Shown here piece after piece: positions 1-9,000 of a DNA stretch of 64,000 nucleotides (position 1 is its first letter; each line of letters starts with the position of its first letter). Origin of the DNA: Sideroxydans sp. (GTDB taxonomy: Bacteria; Pseudomonadota; Gammaproteobacteria; Burkholderiales; Gallionellaceae); the NCBI GenBank assembly GCA_028707175.1, contig JAQTUV010000001.1:248001-312000 (forward strand), read 5' to 3'. The notes beneath the pieces are model-generated. The model made no database searches and had not been told where the DNA came from. It saw nothing but the letters and a program-made list of their open reading frames with translations. Position numbers and translations under genes: made by a program.

Positions 1-567
1 GTTACAACGGATAGTTATCGCGTTGGCGCTTACGAACAGTTACGTATCTACGGCACTATATTGGGCGTTAGCGTACATGCTGTGCGTGATCTGAATGATT
101 TGAAACTCACCTTGGCTGGTTTGAAACACAAACATCTGGTGTTGATCGACACCATGGGCGTCGGCCAACGTGACAGCCGCGTGGCAGAACAAGCCAAGAT
201 GTTCGATGCGGCTGGCGTGCGTCGCTTGCTGTTGTTGAATGCGACCAGCGCAGGTAGTACCTTGGATGATGTGGTGAAGATGTATGGCGGCAATAACGTT
301 ATCGGCTGCATCCCAACCAAACTCGACGAGGCCGTTACACTTGGTACCGTATTGGATGTAATCGCACGCCACAAACTGTTGATGCATTACATTGCGAGTG
401 GTCAGCGCGTACCTGAAGATCTACATGAAGTGAACGTCGAATATTTGGTGCACCGTACTTTCAAACAGATGGGCAAGCCTGCGAGTTTCACCTTAGATGA
501 GGTCGAATTCCCAGCATATATGGCGGGCGTATCAGTACAACAGGCCGCAAGGGGGCAATATGCTTAA
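1..567 (+). CDS. flhF: Flagellar biosynthesis GTPase FlhF, C-terminal part (truncated by window edge)
   Basis: The open frame runs from base 1 to the stop at 565-567, about 188 residues. It matches the C-terminal part of the SRP-type GTPase FlhF: TTDSYRVGAYEQL near the start is the conserved region after the GTPase core, DTMGVGQRD is the G3-like segment and TKLDEA the G4 motif. FlhF places the flagellum at the cell pole and recruits early basal-body parts. The N-terminal B domain and P-loop lie outside the window. The last bases overlap the start of flhG, so the two are translationally coupled. Identification is confident despite truncation. Confidence 0.93.
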   Translation, partial: VTTDSYRVGAYEQLRIYGTILGVSVHAVRDLNDLKLTLAGLKHKHLVLIDTMGVGQRDSRVAEQAKMFDAAGVRRLLLLNATSAGSTLDDVVKMYGGNNVIGCIPTKLDEAVTLGTVLDVIARHKLLMHYIASGQRVPEDLHEVNVEYLVHRTFKQMGKPASFTLDEVEFPAYMAGVSVQQAARGQYA

Positions 568-1528
568 ACATAGTGCAGTCAATCAAGCGATCATGCTGGA
601 TAGTCCATTTTCAGATGTCGACTCCATAATGGGAGGCGCCTTCGCTTCATCGTTTGCTTCCGATCAGGCCGCGGGTTTGCGCAAATTGTTGGCTCGTTCG
701 ACCACGCAGGTCATCACCGTGGTTGGCGCGCGCGATGGTCTGGGGGCAACCAGCATCGTCACCAATCTCGCGGCGGTGTTCGCTCACTCAGGTAAAGATG
801 TGCTTGTGCTGGATGAGAATGTCTCGCACGACAACGTTGCCAATACGATGGGTATGCGGCCTCGTTACGACTTATTGCATGTGGTGCGCGGCGACAAAAC
901 GTTGAATGATGTATTGCTTCAAGGCTTGGGTGGGGCGAGTGTTTTGCCTGTCGCCAGAGCGATGCAAGCATTGCCCAAGTTAGACCACATGGAGCGTGAG
1001 CGCTTGATGGAATCGTTACTGTCTGCAGCCGGAGACAAAGATGTCGTACTCGTTGACGCCGCACGCGATGGACACTCGTTGTGTGCTAGCTTGTCGGGGG
1101 ATGAGCCCTTATTGTTGGTGCTCAATGCGACCGCCAGCGGGATCACAGAAAGTTATGCATTGCTGAAACAGATGGCTACATTGAATGGTCGTCAAGCATT
1201 CGATATTGTCATCAATAAAGTCAAAGACGAGCGCGAAGCTATCGCGGTATTTGACAACATGGCACAGGTGGCGCGTCGTCACTTGCAAGTACAACTCGAA
1301 TATATGGGCTTTATCCCTTTAGACGAGCAACTCAAACGCGCAACCCAAGCCTGCCGTCCTGTGGTGGATGCCTATCCCTCATCGGCAGCATCATTCGCCG
1401 TGAGAGAGATCGCACAAGGATTATTGCGGGTGTCACAGATCAATCAGCATGCGCAAGATAAACTGAGCGGGGTGATGCATAGACTGATGCATCAAGCTAG
1501 AAGTGGTGCCGTGGTGGCGCTGACATGA
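560..1528 (+). CDS. flhG: MinD-like flagellar number regulator FlhG/FleN, with degenerate P-loop
   Basis: This 322-residue protein belongs to the MinD/ParA-like FlhG (FleN) family that limits flagellar number together with FlhF. The ATG at 560 is preferred over an in-frame start at 497 because it has an AAGGGGG Shine-Dalgarno and overlaps the flhF stop. The family segment AAGLRKLL occurs at about residues 37-44. The P-loop region reads GARDGLGATS (56-65): compared with KGGxGKT, the signature lysine is Arg and the phosphate-binding lysine is Ala. Nucleotide binding may therefore be weak or absent, an inference from sequence. It lies between flhF and fliA as in other polar flagellates. Confidence 0.88.
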   Translation: MLKHSAVNQAIMLDSPFSDVDSIMGGAFASSFASDQAAGLRKLLARSTTQVITVVGARDGLGATSIVTNLAAVFAHSGKDVLVLDENVSHDNVANTMGMRPRYDLLHVVRGDKTLNDVLLQGLGGASVLPVARAMQALPKLDHMERERLMESLLSAAGDKDVVLVDAARDGHSLCASLSGDEPLLLVLNATASGITESYALLKQMATLNGRQAFDIVINKVKDEREAIAVFDNMAQVARRHLQVQLEYMGFIPLDEQLKRATQACRPVVDAYPSSAASFAVREIAQGLLRVSQINQHAQDKLSGVMHRLMHQARSGAVVALT

Positions 1529-1608
1529 TGCAGCTGTGTAGCGAGGGGGCGGTGGTTGAATTAGACTCCGCACAGGGAAATATAGGCGCTAACTTGAGGG
1601 CCAAAAAA

Positions 1609-2319
1609 ATGTACACATCAAGCGGACTGAACGACAAAGATCAATGCTTGCGCGAATTTTCGCCGCTGGTGAAACGCATCGCCCATCACATGATGCTCAA
1701 ATTGCCCGGCAGTGTAGAGGTAGATGATCTGATTCAAGCGGGCATGATCGGTCTGTTGGATGCAGCAGGGCGTTATGACGAATTGCGCGGCGCGCAATTT
1801 GAGACCTACGCCGCACAACGAATCAGAGGTGCGATGCTGGACGAATTGCGCGGAGCGGATTGGTTGCCGCGCAGTATGCGTCGCGATATGCGCAAGATCG
1901 AAGCAGCAATCAGTCGTTTGCAGCAGCGTTTCGGGCGTCCGCCAAACGAAACTGAGATTGCTAAAGAAATGCAGGTCCCTCTGGCTGAATATCAAGATAT
2001 GTTGCAAGAGGCACGCGGCGCACAACTCGTCTATTACGAAGATTTTCATAATGAAGAGAATGAAGATTTTTTTGATCGACACGACTTTAATATGGATGGG
2101 AATCCATTGGAGTTGCTGCAAGACGAACGCTTCCGTGAGGCGTTGATTGGTGCCATCGAACATCTTCCTGAACGTGAGCAACAGCTCATGGGTATGCATT
2201 ACGAACAAGATATGAACTTACGTGAGATCGGTGCCGTAATGGGGGTGTCCGAATCGCGCGTTTGCCAATTACATAGCCAAGCTGTTGCACGTCTGCGTAC
2301 CACCCTGAAGGGGCACTGA
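1609..2319 (+). CDS. fliA: RNA polymerase sigma-28 factor for flagellar genes
   Basis: At 236 residues this is the usual size of FliA, the sigma factor for class III flagellar genes (filament, chemotaxis, motor). Region 2 (LVKRIAHHMMLKLPGSVEVDDLI), region 3 (RFGRPPNETEIA) and the region 4 helix-turn-helix near the C-terminus (LREIGAVMGVSESRVCQLH) are in order. ATG 1609 is chosen because TTGAGGG lies 8-9 bases upstream; an alternative in-frame start at 1525 would overlap the flhG stop and add 28 unconserved residues. FliA binding sites are seen in this window before the flagellin gene and a GGDEF gene. Its stop overlaps motC by one base. Confidence 0.95.
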   Translation: MYTSSGLNDKDQCLREFSPLVKRIAHHMMLKLPGSVEVDDLIQAGMIGLLDAAGRYDELRGAQFETYAAQRIRGAMLDELRGADWLPRSMRRDMRKIEAAISRLQQRFGRPPNETEIAKEMQVPLAEYQDMLQEARGAQLVYYEDFHNEENEDFFDRHDFNMDGNPLELLQDERFREALIGAIEHLPEREQQLMGMHYEQDMNLREIGAVMGVSESRVCQLHSQAVARLRTTLKGH

Positions 2320-3059
2320 TGGACAAGCTTAGCCTCTTAGGTGTGCTGTTAGCCGTAACCGGTATCCTCGGAGGACAGTTACTGGAAGGTGGTTCGGTCT
2401 CTGTTTTATTGCAACTGGCGGCATTCCTGATTGTCCTTGGTGGCACCATCGGCGCCGTTATGTTGCAGCACCCGATGCATGTGTTTTTAATGGGAATGAA
2501 GATGGCACGCTGGGCCTTCATAACGCCCGCGCTCGATAATCAAAAACTAATTTATCAGCTTACCGCCTGGGGAAATTTGGCCCGTAAGGAAGGTATCTTA
2601 GTGTTGGAAGGGCAGATCAATAGTGTGAGCGATCCTTTCATTCAAAAAGGATTACATCTACTGATTGACGGCAATAGTGCAGAAAAAATCAGAGAGGTAT
2701 TGGATATTGAACTCAATACGTGGGAGAACTTGCGCTGGCAAGCTGCGCGCGTGTGGGAAAGTGCGGCAGGCTATGCGCCTACCATCGGTATCTTAGGCGC
2801 GGTGTTGGGATTGGTACACGTCATGCAAAGTTTGGGTGAGCCTGCAAAGTTAGGAGCAGGCATCGCCGTCGCTTTTATTGCAACGATTTATGGTGTGGGT
2901 TTCGCCAATCTGCTTTTCTTACCGATTGCTGGAAAGTTGAAGATATTGATTGCACAGCAAGTGGCGATGCGTGAGATGGTGATCGACGGATTATCGATGA
3001 TCGCCAATGCCGAAAATCCCCATTTCATCGAGAACAAACTCAAAGGTTATATTGCCTAA
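2319..3059 (+). CDS. motC: Flagellar motor stator protein MotC (MotA/PomA family)
   Basis: A 246-residue MotA/PomA-type inner-membrane stator subunit. Hydrophobic segments are visible at about residues 5-22 and 28-46, and again at about 150-175 and 180-205 (YAPTIGILGAVLGLVHVM, GIAVAFIATIYGVGFANLLFLP). The short cytoplasmic loop and lack of the longer MotA N-terminus fit the MotC/PomA subgroup found downstream of fliA in polar flagellates. The start overlaps the fliA stop (TGATG). With MotD it would form the ion channel that drives the rotor. A main motAB pair probably exists elsewhere, which is an inference. Confidence 0.9.
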   Translation: MDKLSLLGVLLAVTGILGGQLLEGGSVSVLLQLAAFLIVLGGTIGAVMLQHPMHVFLMGMKMARWAFITPALDNQKLIYQLTAWGNLARKEGILVLEGQINSVSDPFIQKGLHLLIDGNSAEKIREVLDIELNTWENLRWQAARVWESAAGYAPTIGILGAVLGLVHVMQSLGEPAKLGAGIAVAFIATIYGVGFANLLFLPIAGKLKILIAQQVAMREMVIDGLSMIANAENPHFIENKLKGYIA

Positions 3060-3071
3060 GGGTGAGCTGAG

Positions 3072-3845
3072 ATGGCCAGAAGAGCAAAACGTAGGGAGCC
3101 TGACAATCACGATCGATGGATGGTGTCGTACGCAGACTTCATGACCTTGCTATTCGCCTTTTTCGTGGTGATGTATGGCATCTCTTCGGTGAATGAGGGT
3201 AAATATAAGATCTTCAGCGTTGCCGTGAATCAAGCATTTGGTACGCAAGGTGCCAATGCCGAAGGGGGCACGATTCGCTTGAGTGAAGAAGAGATGTATT
3301 TCAAATCACTGGTTGATCGACGTAATGCCCGCTTGGCAGAGAAACAACGCAAGCTGAGCGAGCGCATGAAAAAGCTCAACGACACCCTCAATATCAAGAT
3401 GGCTGGATTTGTGAATAACGGGCAAATGACCGTTTCACAAAGTACACGAGGCGTTACGTTGGATATCAACGCCAGCATGTTGTTCAAACCCAGTGAAGCA
3501 GAACTGCAAAAAGAAGCTGTCGCCACACTATCGGATATCGCCCAGATATTAGCGGGAGAAGAGATGTCCATCGAAGTCGAAGGGCACACAGATAATCTTC
3601 CCATCACCACGGTTGTCTTCCCCTCAAACTGGGAGCTTTCCTCCGCACGTGCGAGCAGTGTGGTTAGGCTATTCATCGATCACGGGATCGTTGCAAATCG
3701 TTTGAAAGCGACTGGCCTAGCTGACAACGTGCCTGTTGTATCCAATGACACAGCCGAAGGTCGAGCGCGTAATCGGCGGGTGGTAGTGACTGTTTTAACG
3801 CCCGAGATGGAACAAACTGCGGGCAGCCTTAGTACGCAACCATGA
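3072..3845 (+). CDS. motD: Flagellar motor stator protein MotD (MotB family, OmpA-like C-terminus)
   Basis: A 257-residue partner of MotC. A single transmembrane helix near residues 19-38 carries the ion-binding aspartate in SYADFMTLL (Asp22). A charged linker with coiled-coil character follows (about 75-105). The C-terminal OmpA-like peptidoglycan-binding domain shows VEGHTDNLPI, NWELSSARA and RNRRVVV. It starts 12 bases after motC and ends the flhF-fliA-motCD run. A stretch with a weak hairpin separates it from the convergent pbpC. Confidence 0.92.
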   Translation: MARRAKRREPDNHDRWMVSYADFMTLLFAFFVVMYGISSVNEGKYKIFSVAVNQAFGTQGANAEGGTIRLSEEEMYFKSLVDRRNARLAEKQRKLSERMKKLNDTLNIKMAGFVNNGQMTVSQSTRGVTLDINASMLFKPSEAELQKEAVATLSDIAQILAGEEMSIEVEGHTDNLPITTVVFPSNWELSSARASSVVRLFIDHGIVANRLKATGLADNVPVVSNDTAEGRARNRRVVVTVLTPEMEQTAGSLSTQP

Positions 3846-3877
3846 GAAATATTCGCATCTAGTTATTGGTCTGAAAC

Positions 3878-3897
3878 AGCCGTTTTTTGGGGCGGCT
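3878..3897. terminator. Weak hairpin between convergent motD and pbpC
   Basis: AGCCG (3878-3882) can pair with CGGCT (3893-3897) around a T-rich loop. The stem is only five to seven pairs with no proper T-run on either side, so terminator function for the two converging transcripts is a guess. Confidence 0.25.
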
Positions 3898-3917
3898 ATT
3901 GGTTAGCATGGCCTAAC

Positions 3918-6080
3918 TTAGAGGGCTCCTCTTACTTCAAACATGACTGAGTCTAGTTCGTTCCCCTGAGAATCTTGTAATTGCAGTCTGTGCTTGCCGC
4001 CAGCGGGTGTCCAGCCAATGTCGCTTCCTGTGCCGACATTCACTCCATCAATTAACCATGTCACCGCTGGGTTTCCCTGCGAGCTGAATTGCATACGCTG
4101 ATATTGGTTCGGAATATCTGGATCCATGGCAATCAAGGTACCCTCTGGCGGATATAGAATCTTGGCACGCATCTCGTGACTCGTTTCTTTGTCGATCAAA
4201 TGGATCTCCTCAACTTCGGTGCCTTCAACAAAAAATTCGGTTCGAGGAGATTCAATCGCAGGTACGAAGTGCGTCGATTGAGTGACGATGCCGCGCGGTA
4301 TTTGTGGTGATGAGCTACTACTCCCCATATGTAGATAATCCATTAGGTCGCGCCATACGGGCGCTGCACCACTTACACCTGAAACGTCACGCATCGGTTC
4401 GCCGTTGAAATTTCCCACCCACACACCAACGGTGTAACGGCTAGAAAAACCGATACACCAGTTGTCACGCATATCCTTACTTGTTCCCGTTTTTGCGGCA
4501 GTCCATACGCGGGTGGCCAGTGGATTTTCCAGCCCAAAGGTCAATGCACGTGCACCTCGATCGGCAAGAATGTCGGCGATGATGAAAGCAGCTTGTTTAG
4601 AAAGCACCTTTTTTCCCGGCTGCATTGTTTCCGTCGAACGGTAACGAACCCCATGCCAGACACCTTTGTTAGCCAGTGCGCGGTACGCGTTAGTCAGATC
4701 GATCAAACGCACATCTACGCCTCCCAGCGCCAAACTGAATCCATAGTGCTCACCCTCTTCTGTCAGGCTGTCTAAACCATAGGCGCGTAAGTTACGCGTG
4801 AATTTATCTACACCAATTATGCCGAGTGCTCGCACTGCTGGGACATTGAGTGATGAGGCAAGCGCGGTACGCACGCTCACGGAACCTTTGAAATCTCGGT
4901 CATAGTTCTGTGGAATATATAAGCCCATCGGGGTGGTCAGTTGGATAGGCGTATCTTCTAGGACAGAAGCCGCTGTCAGGCGTTTCTCTTCAATGGCAGC
5001 ACCGTACAAGAATGGTTTCAAGGTTGAGCCGGCCTGACGTAGCGAGGTCACACCATCAACCTTCGCCGCATCAGATAATTCAGCGCTGCTCCCTACGTAT
5101 GCCAGAACATCACCATTCTGGTTGTCGATGACAACAACAGCACCATCACTTACGTTCTGCGTGTTGATCGACATTAAGTGTTCGCGCAGGGACTGAATGG
5201 CGAAGCGTTGTAGGTTCGCATCCAGCGTAGTCGAAACGCGTGAGCCTGGTTGAGTCAGTAGTTTTTGGGCAAGGTGAGGTGCGATGCTGTTTTGCGGAAT
5301 CACATATCCCTGTGTGTTCAGAGCTGTTTGCGCTAAAACATGCAACGACTCACAGGAGGAAACATCGTCGCGTTGTGTTGCTTTGCGTAAGGCGCAGGCG
5401 CGGTTAGCTGCTTGTGTTGGTTTTGCCATGGGGCCTTTAAGTAAGGCCATCAGTAGTAGGGATTGCTCGCGATTGAGTGAGGAAGGGTGGATGCCGAATA
5501 GCGCGAACGAAGCGGTATGGATACCCACGATTTCGCCACGGAAAGCTGCTAGATTGAAGTACGCTTCCAGAATCTCCGACTTGCTCCAGTGCTTTTCGAT
5601 CTCTTGTGCCGCACGAATCTGATGCCATTTTTGAGTTAGCGTGCGTCTCGATCTGGCAGGTGCTAATGAGGGGTCGAGAAACCCAGCCAGCTGCATCGTC
5701 AAGGTAGAAGCACCGCGAGGACGTTTGCCGTCAAAGATATGTGCCAAGCTAGAAGCACTGGATGACAGCAATGCCAACCAGTCCACACCGCCATGTTCGA
5801 AGAAGCGTTTGTCTTCAGACCAAATGAGCAACTCTTGCGAGGCAGAAGAGATGTCGCTCAATGGAACCCATTCCAAACGACGTACCGTGTTGTCTATGCG
5901 CTTGACGGCGATCACCTCACCGTTGCGATCAAGTAACCAAGCCTCAGAGGGGCGATATTCTGCTTTGATCTTGCTGAAGGTGGGGGCTTGAAAGTCGCCA
6001 GTTAGGGACAAGGCGGCTATCAGCAAAAGGCCGACTACTCCTATCACAATCAGGAGTAGGAGCAGGTATCGTGACTTCAT
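3918..6080 (-). CDS. pbpC: Penicillin-binding protein 1C (bifunctional transglycosylase/transpeptidase)
   Basis: A 720-residue class A penicillin-binding protein. It has an N-terminal membrane anchor (YLLLLLIVIGVVGLLLIAAL), a GT51 glycosyltransferase domain with the catalytic-Glu motif SEDKRFFEHGGVD, and a transpeptidase domain with SxxK (STLK), SLN and KTGTS. A BiPBP_C-type C-terminal domain follows. ATG 6080 is taken as start because it opens directly on the membrane anchor; a TTG at 6113 in the same frame would overlap the upstream gene. PbpC paired with an alpha-2-macroglobulin gene is the arrangement known from enterobacterial yfhM-pbpC, and suggests coordinated cell-wall repair and protease trapping. 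Confidence 0.93.
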   Translation of the reverse strand: MKSRYLLLLLIVIGVVGLLLIAALSLTGDFQAPTFSKIKAEYRPSEAWLLDRNGEVIAVKRIDNTVRRLEWVPLSDISSASQELLIWSEDKRFFEHGGVDWLALLSSSASSLAHIFDGKRPRGASTLTMQLAGFLDPSLAPARSRRTLTQKWHQIRAAQEIEKHWSKSEILEAYFNLAAFRGEIVGIHTASFALFGIHPSSLNREQSLLLMALLKGPMAKPTQAANRACALRKATQRDDVSSCESLHVLAQTALNTQGYVIPQNSIAPHLAQKLLTQPGSRVSTTLDANLQRFAIQSLREHLMSINTQNVSDGAVVVIDNQNGDVLAYVGSSAELSDAAKVDGVTSLRQAGSTLKPFLYGAAIEEKRLTAASVLEDTPIQLTTPMGLYIPQNYDRDFKGSVSVRTALASSLNVPAVRALGIIGVDKFTRNLRAYGLDSLTEEGEHYGFSLALGGVDVRLIDLTNAYRALANKGVWHGVRYRSTETMQPGKKVLSKQAAFIIADILADRGARALTFGLENPLATRVWTAAKTGTSKDMRDNWCIGFSSRYTVGVWVGNFNGEPMRDVSGVSGAAPVWRDLMDYLHMGSSSSSPQIPRGIVTQSTHFVPAIESPRTEFFVEGTEVEEIHLIDKETSHEMRAKILYPPEGTLIAMDPDIPNQYQRMQFSSQGNPAVTWLIDGVNVGTGSDIGWTPAGGKHRLQLQDSQGNELDSVMFEVRGAL

Positions 6081-6099
6081 TCTTGGATCGATTCGTGTC

Positions 6100-9000
6100 T
6101 CATGGCATGACAATTACACGGTTATTGGGTAACTCACCGAACATCTCAGGTGCATACATCGCTTCGACACGCGTGATAGGTAACTGGAACGTGCCATCGT
6201 TGTTCAGGCGGACTGTATATTCCAGCGCGAATTTCCCCTTGGGGACAAAACGGTAATAGGCACGGAAGCTATCAAACGTACGCTCTTCGAACGCAGGCCA
6301 TACCCATCCTTGTTTCTTCTCGCCCTGCGTGAGCAGTTTGGAATCGCCTCCTAATCCTGTCCCGAGGATGGTTGCACCAGACGGAATGGGATCATTGACG
6401 ACCACCCAAGCCATATCGGACTGCGCATCAACATCTAGATGGATGCGCGCCACGTCACCCTTGTGCCACTCGCCCTTAGTTTGTTGGCTGACGGGGATGA
6501 CTTGGCGCGAGATACGATAACCCGTGAATAATGGTTCTTTGAGCGGCAAGGCAGCAAGGCTTTGCATGATGCTCCACGGTTTGCCGTTGCCGCTGTGTGC
6601 CAATTCCACCGGCGCGGAAGATGTGGGCCAACTCAACAATTGTTGAGCACTCTTGGAATCGCCACTCCAATCGGTGGTGAAACGCTCTTTCCCTAAGGTG
6701 GCAGTAGTCGTTCCGCTTACGGGTGTCGATTCAAACTTGGCAGAGAATTTCTTCATCGCCAACACACCCCATGCGTTCGACACCGTGGTACTCCAATGCC
6801 CATGTTGTTGACGGCCTAATGAACCGCGCACAAGACGTGCCACATCGGGTTCCCAAGCGGGGTAGTCGAGCAGAGACAACAATGCACGATTGGCATTCAC
6901 ATCTCCGTCGATCATCAACCACCACAATGTGTCGCTACGTTCAGTGGAGAACCCCATGGTCGTACCCTGAAAATTGAGACGACTGCGGATGATCTGCTGC
7001 GCTTCTTCGGCTAGGCGGCCAGATTGAGGTCTGATGTCGGGCTTGTGTTGAAGAATGGACAGCCAATTGAGCACCGCTGAAGTCGGCCATAGATTCGGCT
7101 CGATGGCGATACTGTCTAGCCAACTTTTTTCGATCTCGCCAGTTCGCGCCAACGCTTCAATTGCGGCTAATTTACGGATGTTCAAATCGCTGGTGGGGAG
7201 TGCGGAGTTGCGAATGACACGGCCTTGCACAAAGCCGATCAAACCGTTGCGCATCTTATTTAACGTATGCTCAGGTATCTCGTAACCTGACTCATCGGCG
7301 ATAGAGAGTATGTATGAGGTTAAGGTGTCATCTCCCTCACGCATAATCAACCAGTATTTTGCTAATCCATCCTTATCAAGAAAAATTGATAGACCTTTCA
7401 CTAAGGTATTCCAGCGGGCTTCATCTTCAAGGGCAACGGCCTTAGAAAGATTTTGCTCTAGGCAGGTGTAGGGATAACGCGACATATATTCTTGTACGCC
7501 GCCTAAACCATCGCTCAGTTTTTTGCGGAATGTAAGCTTGATACCACCACGTCCCGGAATAGCATCTTCCGGCAGTTTCACGCTGATGGATTGCGGTGAC
7601 TCCAGTTGCATGATGGTGGCTTGCAAGGTGCGTACCGGAACGGCAGCGATGACTTTCTGAGAGATTTTGAGACGGTCGCCTTCTTCGTTCGAATCTTTTT
7701 CCTTGATGTTCACTTCCCATTTGATGGTATCGATATCAATAGGGACACTGACATCCCAGCCGATGTTTCGTGATTCGCCAGCGGCCAAGCTGATCGCTAT
7801 CGGTGTCAATTCGTTGCTGCCAGAAGAGCCATTCTGTTGCCTAGCAGATACGACGGTCTCGATAGCTCGTTCACTGGCATTGCGTACAGTAAAGTTCGCA
7901 TGGAATTTATCTTGTTCGCGTACGACGGGAGGCAGTCCAGAGAACAGCATCAGATCTTGCGTTGACTGAACGGAGGTTGAGCCCGTTCCGAACATATCCA
8001 TGTCGCCGCTGGCGATCGCTACGATGCGGAATGAGGTCAGAGAGTCATTCAATGGAACGGTCGCTTCAGCATGCCCCTGTGCATCCAGCTTTACGCGCGC
8101 CTGCCAGAACAACAAGGTGTCGAACAATTCGCGGGCAGACCTTGTGGAGCTGCCATCACCACCCGCCGCTAGCGCTTTGCGTCCGAAGTGACGTTTGCCG
8201 ATAACTTGCATTTGCGCAGTCGAAGTTGAGACTTCGATTCCGCGTCGCGTCATCATGGCTTCTAACAATTTCCAAGAATCGTTAGGTTTGAGTTCAAGCA
8301 AACCTTCGTCCACTGCAACCAGCACCACTTCGGAATTGGGTGGGGGATAAGAACCATCCGCACGCTTGATATCGACCGCAACTTTCGCTTTTTCGCGCAC
8401 GCGGTAACTGGGTTTGTCTGTGGAGACTTTTACCTTGAGCTCATGCGCAGACCAACCGACATTGATTTCGGCGAGTCCCATCTTGAATGATGGCTTGCCC
8501 AGATCGATCAGCGCGGTGGGTTGCACTTGATTGCTTCTGCCGCGTATTGCCAGCGCAGAGACGAAGATGTTGGGCGAGTAATGGTCTTTGATTGGCACTT
8601 CGATTGTCGGATTGGCGCGTGTCAGATGTGTCACGAAGCTATCCATGATGCCTTCACGTTCGACTGTCACCAGCACATCCGCTTCTTTGAACGGCATGCG
8701 TAATTGGAAGCGCGCCTTATCGCCGGGCTCATATCGCTTCTTCTCAGGTAGCAGGTCGATACGGTCATTGTCTGCCGCATCGAACCACCAATCATCATTA
8801 CCCGCCACCCATATCTCACGATTCGCAACACTGGCATTACCCGCTGCATCTACCGTTTCAGCTTGGATGATGATGTTGCCTTTAGCGGGCGCTTTTACGT
8901 CACAGATCAGCAGACCTTTATTGTCGGTCACTCCTTGGCACAATTCGCCCGCTGCTTTGACTTCACTATGATTGTCGAAGGCATAGAAACCGCCAAGCAG

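Noticed and set aside
3901-3917. GTTAGC and GCCTAAC near the pbpC end as a lone attC
   Set aside because: The two elements are only a few bases apart, with no inner arms and no cassette.
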